Origin: Salinimicrobium flavum
Lineage (GTDB): Bacteria; Bacteroidota; Bacteroidia; Flavobacteriales; Flavobacteriaceae
NCBI RefSeq assembly: GCF_042684505.1
Contig: NZ_JBHULT010000006.1
Span: forward strand, 744,001-808,000
Direction: 5' to 3'
DNA: 64,000 nucleotides
Below the pieces are notes generated by a model, which saw nothing but the letters and a program-made list of their open reading frames with translations, did no database searches and had not been told where the DNA came from. Positions 1-6,424 of this stretch are shown here, piece after piece (the first letter of the stretch is position 1; every line of letters starts with the position of its first letter). Both the position numbers and the translations under genes were made by a program.

Positions 1-131
1 TACGGATTTTGTTGAGGAGTTTTCCCGGGCAGTTGTACTTGTTCGGCGGATGCTTTATTTGTTTTGACAGTCCTGCTTATGAAAAATCCGATTGCAATAA
101 TGGCCACTATTCCGATTATAATATATTTCAT
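1..131 (-). CDS. Small single-pass membrane protein, C-terminus cut by window edge
   Basis: Reading leftwards from an ATG at 129-131, 43 codons are open to the window edge without a stop. Residues 2-19 are a run of Ile/Val/Ala/Gly/Phe typical of an N-terminal transmembrane anchor, followed by a basic patch (SRTVKTNK) and a Gln/Pro-rich stretch. No family is recognised. The start lies about 20 bp from the first cassette-boundary-like palindrome, so it may be the neighbouring cassette gene or the last chromosomal gene. Confidence 0.5.
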   Translation of the reverse strand, partial: MKYIIIGIVAIIAIGFFISRTVKTNKASAEQVQLPGKTPQQNP

Positions 132-151
132 TCTTGTTTATTTTTTCGGTG

Positions 152-281
152 TTGTGGGCAATGTCCCGGTTAACACAAGTGCGGAATGGGGAACGAAATT
201 GATCTTTTAATTACCGTTTTAAAGGTAGTCAAAATGCCATTTTTGGAGAGTCAGCCGTATTTGTCTTAACCGTTGTTGGGC
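152..281. repeat. attC-like imperfect palindrome 1
   Basis: The site begins with GTTGTGGGCAATG and ends with CGTTGTTGGGCAC. Inner arms CGGTTAA (near 167-173) and TTAACCG (near 266-272) are perfectly complementary about 95 bp apart. The right end GTTGGGC fits the integron R' consensus GTTRRRY. The same architecture (…GGTTAA … TTAACCGTTGTT…) recurs at 2153-2264. Calling it an attC site is inference; no integrase is in the window. Confidence 0.5.
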
Positions 282-306
282 ACTAGCAGGTTGTTGAGAC
301 AATTTT

Positions 307-519
307 TTATTCCGGATTTTTGTTTAACAGAGATTCAACAGGTACTTCTAGAAGAATTGCAATCTCAAATAAGGTTTCCAACGAAGGTTGCATGTCATTT
401 GTGCACCATCTTGAAACGGTTGATTTGTCCTTATTTAATTTCTCTGCAAGCCATTTATTTGATTTCGAATTTTCAACAAGGGCTATTTTAATCCGATTAA
501 ATTTTTTGTTTCTTTTCAC
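307..519 (-). CDS. XRE-family helix-turn-helix regulator (candidate R-M controller)
   Basis: This 70-residue protein is essentially one Cro/C1-type helix-turn-helix domain. Residues 18-45 carry the two recognition helices (SNKWLAEKLNKDKSTVSRW), followed by the usual LETLFEIAILLEVPVESLL tail helix. It is divergent from, and 122 bp upstream of, a restriction-modification gene pair, which is the usual position of a controller protein that delays endonuclease expression; that role is inferred from context only. No catalytic domain is present. The intergenic space would hold any operator. Confidence 0.75.
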   Translation of the reverse strand: MKRNKKFNRIKIALVENSKSNKWLAEKLNKDKSTVSRWCTNDMQPSLETLFEIAILLEVPVESLLNKNPE

Positions 520-641
520 GAAATTAAAATTGCGTTAAACGAAAATTTAGAATATATTTGATGATTATGCATATACTTTCTTGACATTAAACGTCTAAAT
601 TAAGTTTCTTTGACCTTTTAGGAAGAAAAAACATATTTTTA

Positions 642-1202
642 ATGTCAAATACCACTGATACATTAAGTGTCATTTTAGAGAAATACTCAGCCAGTTTTAA
701 AGAAAAAGTATATGAAGATAGCTTTACAGACTCTGATGTTTTAATGGAAGCTTTTGGAATAACTCAAGAACTAAAAAGCGAAAATAAACAGTATTGGGGA
801 AGAGAATTAGGTAAATGCTGGGAAAATTTATTACGAGATTTATTTGAATTAACATGCAAGGACTTTGAGCCTCCTAGAAGATTTGGTGCTGATGAGCCTG
901 CAGACTTTTATTGCGGCGGAGATGCTATTGACACGAAATATAGGGTTGGGTCAGGTGACTCTGGAACCTTGAAAAAGTTTGAGAGCTATGGTAAACTCCT
1001 TCAAGAGGAAGGTTACAGACCAGTTTTTTTGTTTCTTAGAACAGATAATTTAGGTGCGGCTTTGAGCAAAATGAAGGCGGGAGGATGGACTATCTTCACG
1101 GATGATGAAACTTTCGAGTACATTGAGGAAAAAACTGGTTTTGACTTGAAAACATGGTTGGTTGAATTAAGAGAAGAAGGAACTTTTTTAATTGAAAGAT
1201 AA
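642..1202 (+). CDS. Putative type II restriction endonuclease (ApaLI-like)
   Basis: A 186-residue protein with a credible PD-(D/E)xK core: Asp88 in PADFY, then DAIDTKYR with Asp97 and Lys99 as the D-x-K pair, and an upstream Glu in the WENLLRDLFE helix. The block around IDTKYRVGSGDSGTLKKF resembles what I recall of ApaLI-type endonucleases, but that assignment is from memory and the recognition site (GTGCAC for ApaLI) is not shown here. Its TAA stop overlaps the ATG of the next gene by one base (TAATG), the tight coupling expected of an R-M pair. Codon use is AT-rich compared with the core genes of the window. Confidence 0.65.
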   Translation: MSNTTDTLSVILEKYSASFKEKVYEDSFTDSDVLMEAFGITQELKSENKQYWGRELGKCWENLLRDLFELTCKDFEPPRRFGADEPADFYCGGDAIDTKYRVGSGDSGTLKKFESYGKLLQEEGYRPVFLFLRTDNLGAALSKMKAGGWTIFTDDETFEYIEEKTGFDLKTWLVELREEGTFLIER

Positions 1203-2134
1203 TGGAGTTTGAGAAGAATAAAGTTTACTCAGGTGACTGCATCGAGGTAATGTCAAAAATGCCTAGAGAATCTATAGCGTGCTGTATTACCGATCCTCCT
1301 TACAACTATGAATTTATTGGTCATAAGTGGAGTGATTCTGAAGTGAAAAGAAGAACTTCAAGAATTAAGGATAGTAAAACTATGGTGAAAAATATTCCAT
1401 ATGGAAGTGGTCTTGCAGGTGGAGTAAGAAATAAAAGGTGGTATGAAAAAAACCGAAATAATGATTTAGAGTACATGAATTGGTGCCAACTTTGGACAGA
1501 TCAACTTTTTGAAGTTTGCAAAGCAGGAGCTCCAGTTGCGATTTTTAATAGTAATCGTTCTATTGCGCATGTTCAAATTGCTTTGGAAAACAGTGGTTTT
1601 TATACAAGAGATATGTTAGTTTATCGCAGAAACTCTGGAATTCCTCGAGGTCTGAATTTGGAAAAGAAATTGGAAAAAATGGGGCACGAAGACTCAAAGG
1701 AGTGGGAAGGATGGCACAGTGCATTTAGAAATGAATGGGAGGCGATTATTATCGCTCAAAAACCCTTAAAGAATAATTATTGGGAAACTTTACAGGAAAC
1801 AAATGTTGGTGTCTTTAAAACTGTGAATGAAGATGGATCTTTTCAATCAAATATTTTAGAGAATTACAGCAAAAAAGACAAATCCGAAAAATTTGATCAT
1901 TGCACGGTCAAACCACTTGGTCTGATCAAAAAGTTAGTAGATACATTATGTCCATTGTATGAAGATAATATCATATTGGATCCATTTGCAGGCAGTGGAA
2001 CAACTTTAGTTGCAGCGCAGGAACTAGGATTTAACTATGTAGGAATAGAAATTGAAGAGAGTTATATTCCTATTATTAATAATCGTTTGCAAGCTTCCAA
2101 AACAAATAAAGATTTAAATCCAACTTTATTCTAA
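1202..2134 (+). CDS. DNA amino-methyltransferase, beta class (modification subunit)
   Basis: Catalytic motif IV, DPPY, is at residues 31-34 and the AdoMet-binding motif I, LDPFAGSGTT, at about 259-268. The order IV then I marks a beta-class N6-adenine or N4-cytosine amino-methyltransferase. The roughly 200 residues between them would hold the target-recognition region. At 310 residues it is a normal full-length enzyme. It is translationally coupled to the upstream endonuclease gene, which it would protect against by methylating the same site. Which base is modified cannot be told from sequence; DPPY is most common in adenine enzymes. Confidence 0.9.
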   Translation: MEFEKNKVYSGDCIEVMSKMPRESIACCITDPPYNYEFIGHKWSDSEVKRRTSRIKDSKTMVKNIPYGSGLAGGVRNKRWYEKNRNNDLEYMNWCQLWTDQLFEVCKAGAPVAIFNSNRSIAHVQIALENSGFYTRDMLVYRRNSGIPRGLNLEKKLEKMGHEDSKEWEGWHSAFRNEWEAIIIAQKPLKNNYWETLQETNVGVFKTVNEDGSFQSNILENYSKKDKSEKFDHCTVKPLGLIKKLVDTLCPLYEDNIILDPFAGSGTTLVAAQELGFNYVGIEIEESYIPIINNRLQASKTNKDLNPTLF

Positions 2135-2152
2135 CAAAAAAATTTCAGCTTA

Positions 2153-2264
2153 TGCCCAACGTCGCAGGTTAAGGAATCATTTTCAGGCGTAATGCGTTTT
2201 TCTTATGGAAATAAATGTAGGAAAATAACCCTCAAAAAAACCATTTTTGATAACCGTTGTTAGC
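2153..2264. repeat. attC-like imperfect palindrome 2
   Basis: Starts TGCCCAACGTCGCAGGTTAAGG right after the methyltransferase and ends TGATAACCGTTGTTAGC. GGTTA/TAACC pair as inner arms; GCCCAAC fits the integron R'' consensus RYYYAAC. It lies in the 3'-of-gene position that attC sites occupy in cassettes. The last bases supply the TTA that is the stop codon of the following minus-strand gene. Confidence 0.55.
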
Positions 2265-3084
2265 TGCTGGTACTAATACCTAATCTTGATTTCATTTCTT
2301 CAACAGAAATATCTGGATCTTCAGCTACTATTTTCATTAGTTCTTTATTATCTGCAACTTCTAAAACCGAAAGTTGAGCTTCCATTAACTTTTGAAATTC
2401 CTCACCTGAAGTTTCTCTTTTAAGTTCTTCATCTGTGAAATTTTCGTAATGAGGTAATTTTCGAAGGAAATCAAAATAGTTATTGATTAATTCTTCTTTA
2501 ATCTCATTCGATTTAACTTCTCGAGTTATTCTTTTTTTTAGCAATTTGTAATTACCCTTGTTGGCCTTCCTGGAAATCGATAGAATATGAGTTTTAATTT
2601 CTTCGATCAAACCATCTAAATATCCTTCAGATAGATTCGAATTTAACTCTTGGTTATTTTTTGATGTTATTAGAGGCGTAATAAAGTTTGATTGTAAATA
2701 GTCAAATCTCTCTCCAATCCCATTTATGTCATAATATGTTACTGGATCATATGATTTTAAAAGTTTTATAGATTTCTTCAGTTCTTGAAGACAACTTTCG
2801 TCTATCATTCCTGATTGGATTAGTATAAAAGAAAACATTCTTGGAGGAAAAGGCAATTCTTCTTTATTTAAATCGGAGATACTTTTTAGACTTTGTAGGA
2901 AGTAAAAAACATCTAATAAATCGGATATTACAATATTTAATTTTTTCTCTTTTTCAAGATTCACATCTTTTCTTTTTCCTCTAATAGCAATAAAATAAGT
3001 AAGAATTGCAGTAATTATTGGGGTCAGTATTAACCAGATTTCTTTAAAATATTCCAATCTTTTTTTCTTTAGTGCTTGAAGCAA
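2260..3084 (-). CDS. Hypothetical membrane-anchored protein
   Basis: Family not recognised. The protein (274 residues, TTG start) has one transmembrane helix at about residues 15-35 followed by RGKRKD, a positive patch placing the long remainder in the cytoplasm. The rest is mostly charged helices with no visible nucleotide-binding or catalytic motif. It sits alone between two attC-like palindromes, and its stop codon is inside one of them. Low GC and neighbourhood (R-M, OLD nuclease) make a defence or toxin-type accessory role possible, but nothing in the sequence proves this. Confidence 0.6.
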   Translation of the reverse strand: MLQALKKKRLEYFKEIWLILTPIITAILTYFIAIRGKRKDVNLEKEKKLNIVISDLLDVFYFLQSLKSISDLNKEELPFPPRMFSFILIQSGMIDESCLQELKKSIKLLKSYDPVTYYDINGIGERFDYLQSNFITPLITSKNNQELNSNLSEGYLDGLIEEIKTHILSISRKANKGNYKLLKKRITREVKSNEIKEELINNYFDFLRKLPHYENFTDEELKRETSGEEFQKLMEAQLSVLEVADNKELMKIVAEDPDISVEEMKSRLGISTSS

Positions 3085-3092
3085 ACGGTCTC

Positions 3093-3210
3093 GGCTATGA
3101 GTAGTTGCGTGGTTTAGTAATAAACTTTGCGAGTACGCACCAAGTTGGAAATTCCGCAGGAATTTCCAAAGTAGGCGAGGACAAGCAATTACTTATAGCC
3201 ATTGTTGTGC
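3093..3210. repeat. attC-like imperfect palindrome 3
   Basis: Left arm GGCTATGAGTAGTTGCG (3093-3109) pairs with right arm GCAATTACTTATAGCC (3185-3200) with only G-T type exceptions; the right side continues ATTGTTGTGCATAGGG. A second, inner palindrome GGAAATTCCGCAGGAATTTCC lies in the middle. The long, imperfect, roughly 110-bp fold ending in GTTGTGC matches the other boundaries in this island. Confidence 0.6.
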
Positions 3211-3218
3211 ATAGGGTT

Positions 3219-4994
3219 TTAATTTAATATCCAGTTTATACAACCTCTAACTTCCGCGTGGTCATTTGGTAGAGTAGCTTCAATTCCATTTGTCTCAATG
3301 TCATTTGTGAATCTAGCCCAAGCTTGTTCGGTTTTTCCATTGATATTTAGATGTTTTTCTATTGTTCCTTTAGTCCAAATCCAAATTCCTTTAGCTTGTA
3401 ATTTTGCCTTCAAATTTAGAATGTTTTGTTGAACATTTGCTCTTTGCGCTAACAATGCAAAAGCTTCTGCTGCCGACATTGAACTATTTTTATTTGTGGG
3501 TAAGCCATTATCTAAAACAATTCCGTTTGCAGGTGCTAATAAAGCTAATTCAGCGATACAGGCAGCTATATCAGGGTCGTTAGCTTGCAAAAAGCCATCT
3601 GAAACTCCGTGCTTAAAAGCATAATCCAAGTCTACAATGGCTTTACAGGGTAAATCCATGGCATTCAAAACTAACATTGACTTTTTTGTATTACCTGAAC
3701 CTCCTTGTTGGACTAGAGCACATTTATTTAAAGCTAAAGTTCTATTTGATATTGTATCTATAAGAAAAGGCAATAGTTTATTTTCAGTTTTTCCTTCCGC
3801 AAGAATTACTCTTTCAGAAAATAGAATATTACTTGAATTGCTTAAAGCAAACATAAGTGTAAGTTGATGTTGTGCATCTTGTTCAACTGTCGGTATTGCA
3901 GATTTTAGAGAGTTTCTTTTATGTGTGCCTAATTCTTGATTTTTTCTTATCAAAATTGTATTAGCAACATCTTTTTCAGTAATCATAAATGGTGAATGCG
4001 TTGAAAATATAATTTGATAACCTTGAGTTGATAATGTTTTTAAAGATTCCCTTAAAATCTCAATTGCCTGTGGGTGTAATAGAGTTCAGGCTCGTCAATT
4101 AATAATAAAGTCGTTGTTGTCTGTTCACCTTCATTTATTTTTAGGTCTGCAAGATGTCTTATCAGAGTCATTTGGATTGAGCGTTGTGCTCCATGTCCCA
4201 AAGCAGAAACATCTGTACCTATTTCATTTTGGTTTTCATAAACCTTTATTGTTCCTTTTGTGAAAACTTCTTTTAATTCTGGTGTCGGAACGTGAACCTT
4301 AATATTTATATCAGGAAAAAAAGCATCTAGTTTACCATTTACTTGTTCGTCAAAAGTTGTAAGTTCAGGTGCTCTGTGTTGTCCATCTGCATCTAAAATA
4401 TCCTTAAGCCCGTTAAGAGCATTCCTGACTTGGTCTCCATATTGTTCTTCAATCGGACCAATTTTCTGAAAGTAATTTTCCGATTGTTGAGCTAGTTTTA
4501 TATTTACTCACATCTTCCTCTGAATTTTCCATTGCTCCAATATGAATGGGGTCAGGAAACAAGGCTTTTATGGCGTTGTCAATTCCAGCTGGATTTGGTT
4601 GCCATTTTTCAGCCTCATCTTCTACTTTTGGGTTTAGAACTTCAAGTCTTATTTGTCCAGCAGACGAAGTAGGTAATGGCTGTATTCTTCTAACAGATAG
4701 AGTTTCTTGGTCAAGGAATGGTTCTATTCTATTTCTGTGACTTTGATTTAAATTTTCAAGCAATTCTTCTGTTATTCCATCTATTTTGGCAGTAACAATG
4801 ACTGGAAGTTCAGGGTTATTAAAATCACCGATTTTCAAGGTGCTTTTTTGAAGTACCCACTTAATTGATTCGAGTATGTTAGTTTTACCAGCATTGTTAT
4901 ATCCAACCATTGGTGTGTAATCTGATATATCAAATTCCTCTGATTTAATTGATTTGAAATTTTCAACTTTTAATTCGGTTAGTTTGTGTCCCAT
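3219..4994 (-). pseudogene. OLD-family ATP-dependent nuclease, interrupted by two single-base frameshifts
   Basis: The N-terminal part (4994 to about 4480) is an AAA/SMC-type ATPase with Walker A GYNNAGKTN. It runs into a stop at 4449 after an apparent extra A in an AAAA run near 4480. The middle frame continues through LLIDEPELY (Walker B), where TATTTACAC appears as TATTACAC near 4088, shifting frame again. The third frame has HPQAIE, an STHSPFM switch histidine, and a C-terminal TOPRIM domain (AEGKTENK glutamate; VDLDY DxD). The two shifts cancel: 1776 bp is exactly 592 codons, so correction gives one 591-residue class 1-like OLD protein. OLD proteins are anti-phage nucleases. Both lesions are homopolymer changes, so sequencing error is possible. 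Confidence 0.85.
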
Positions 4995-5011
4995 TTGTTT
5001 GGTTTACATTA

Positions 5012-5030
5012 TGCACAACGTCTTACATAT
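5012..5030. repeat. Cassette-boundary half-site upstream of the OLD gene
   Basis: TGCACAACGTCTTACATA lies 18 bp upstream of the OLD start codon. TGCACAAC is the exact complement of the GTTGTGCA at the far side of the same gene (3204-3211), so the OLD gene is bracketed by inverted core sites. The rest of a palindrome is not evident to the right, suggesting that this is the end of the island. Confidence 0.4.
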
Positions 5031-5080
5031 AATATTTCACTTGTCTTTATCATCCCCAGCGGCGGGATAAGACGAGTTTT

Positions 5081-5145
5081 TGACCTGCAACAGCGGTAGG
5101 AAGAAGGAGCAGGATCTTCCTGCTAATATAATGTTAATTTCCTAC
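5081..5145 (-). repeat. Dispersed promoter/leader-like element, copy A
   Basis: Stem arms CCTGC (5084-5088) and GCAGG (5109-5113) enclose a loop containing GGTAGGAAGAAGGA, followed by GCTAATATAATGTTAAT. On the minus strand this reads as a TATATTAG box, then a hairpin with loop CTCCTTCTTCCTAC, about 90 nt before the OLD start. Copies B, C and D have different but complementary stems and nearly the same loop. The spacer 5021-5080 holds nothing else recognisable. Confidence 0.5.
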
Positions 5146-5153
5146 AAGGAAAG

Positions 5154-5511
5154 AAATTCCAAGCACCAATTTCCAAATTCCAAAAGGGTTAAATGGGGAT
5201 TGGTTAATTAGGGATTGGAGAATAATTGTTCTGCGAAGATCTGTGTGATCTGCGGGAAACCTTTTGAGAAAATTCCAAATTCTAAGCACCAAATTCCAAA
5301 TTCCAAAAAGGTTTATTGGGGATTGGTTAAATCGGGATTGGAGAATGGTTGTTCTGCGAAGATCGGCGTGATCTGCGGGAAACCTTTTCAGAAAATTCCA
5401 AATTCTAATCACCAAATTCCAAACTCCAAAAAGGTTTATTGGGGATTGGTTAATTAGAGATTGGGGAATAGTTGTTCTGCGAAGATCTGCGTGATCTGCG
5501 GGAAACCTTTT
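5154..5511. repeat. 123-bp tandem repeat, about 2.9 copies
   Basis: GTTCTGCGAA recurs at 5228, 5351 and 5474, exactly 123 bp apart. Each unit contains AAATTCCAAATTCTAAGCACC, GGGGATTGGTTAA and GAAGATCTGCGTGATCTGCGGG. The copies differ at only a few positions. Because 123 is a multiple of three, spurious open frames run through it on both strands. The last copy ends in GGAAACCTTTT and directly abuts the TauE gene, contributing to its stop codon. There are no unique spacers, so this is not a CRISPR array. Confidence 0.9.
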
Positions 5512-6286
5512 AAACGATCCCCGCTGCCAGCAGCACCGAGAACAGGAGCAGCATAATGCCCACGGCCCGGTGCAGGGTCTCTATGGTCATTTTCTTCAGA
5601 ATCTTGTTGCCAAGAACCGCCCCAACAAAAGCCGATAAAGTAGCGGCAATGAGCAGGGAGTAATTGATCTCCGAGCTTATTTTCAGGATATCTGTAGCAT
5701 AGACCGTGAGCCTGGAGATGTCGATAAATACAGAAATCACGATCCCGGTGCCTATAAATACTTCCTTCGTCAACCCTGCCCTTATGAGGAAGGCCGTGCG
5801 CAACGCTCCCTGGTGTCCTGAGAGTCCGCCGAAGAAGCCGCTCAGTACCCCGCCAAGGGGCAGGTACCTGGGATCGAAATTCAGCTTCATCAGTTTGGGA
5901 ACAATATCGAACAGCGCGAACACGAACAACAGCAGGGCGATGATCAGTTTTAGCGGTGTGATGTAAAAGATCTTTCCTGCCAGGGAATAACTTGTTAAAG
6001 CTTCAGTTTCAGACAGCAGGGTGAGCAGGTAAGCCCCTGCCAAGGCAGCGAGAATGGCCGGAAGTCCGAACTTTAGAACGACCTTTTTATTGGCTTTCCT
6101 GCCAATGAGGCTGAGCTTGAAAAGATTGTTCAGGAAATGCACGATGGCCACCAGGGCTATGGAGATTTCCAGGGGAAAGAACAACGCGAAAACCGGCAAA
6201 AGGATGGTGCCCAGCCCAAACCCGGAGAAGAAGGTTAACCCTGATGCCAGCAGGGCGAACAGGCAGATGATAATGTATTCCCACAT
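5510..6286 (-). CDS. TauE/SafE-family anion permease
   Basis: A 258-residue, very hydrophobic protein with about eight predicted membrane helices and the duplicated glycine-rich segments of the TauE/SafE (DUF81) family: SGFGLGTILLPVFALFFP near residue 20 and GGLSGHQGALRTAFL near 155. Members export or import sulfite, sulfoacetate or related anions; substrate cannot be assigned. It stands alone. The TAA stop is formed at the junction with the 123-bp tandem repeat, so the repeat may have replaced the original 3' end. Higher GC than the cassette island marks the return to chromosomal sequence. Confidence 0.85.
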   Translation of the reverse strand: MWEYIIICLFALLASGLTFFSGFGLGTILLPVFALFFPLEISIALVAIVHFLNNLFKLSLIGRKANKKVVLKFGLPAILAALAGAYLLTLLSETEALTSYSLAGKIFYITPLKLIIALLLFVFALFDIVPKLMKLNFDPRYLPLGGVLSGFFGGLSGHQGALRTAFLIRAGLTKEVFIGTGIVISVFIDISRLTVYATDILKISSEINYSLLIAATLSAFVGAVLGNKILKKMTIETLHRAVGIMLLLFSVLLAAGIV

Positions 6287-6424
6287 ACGGATCCTAAATT
6301 ATAAAAGATCCTCGAAAATTGAGATTCTTTTCTTCTTGACTTCGTTTCAGTTTTGTTTTCAAAATTGAACGCTGATCCACGGCAGTAACAGGACTTAAAT
6401 TTTTTTGTGAAAGGGAAGTGTTAA

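Noticed and set aside
3219..4994. Gabija or PARIS type defence system
   Set aside because: The gene has the ATPase and TOPRIM in one protein, but no UvrD-like helicase (Gabija) or separate TOPRIM partner (PARIS) lies beside it, so it is called a stand-alone OLD protein.
5134..5457. Open frames of 93 and 80 codons with internal amino-acid repeats
   Set aside because: They run through the 123-bp tandem repeat on both strands and exist only because the unit length is a multiple of three and lacks stops in those frames. No start signal or family.
5154..5511. CRISPR array
   Set aside because: The units are directly contiguous copies of one 123-bp sequence; there are no unique spacers and no cas genes.
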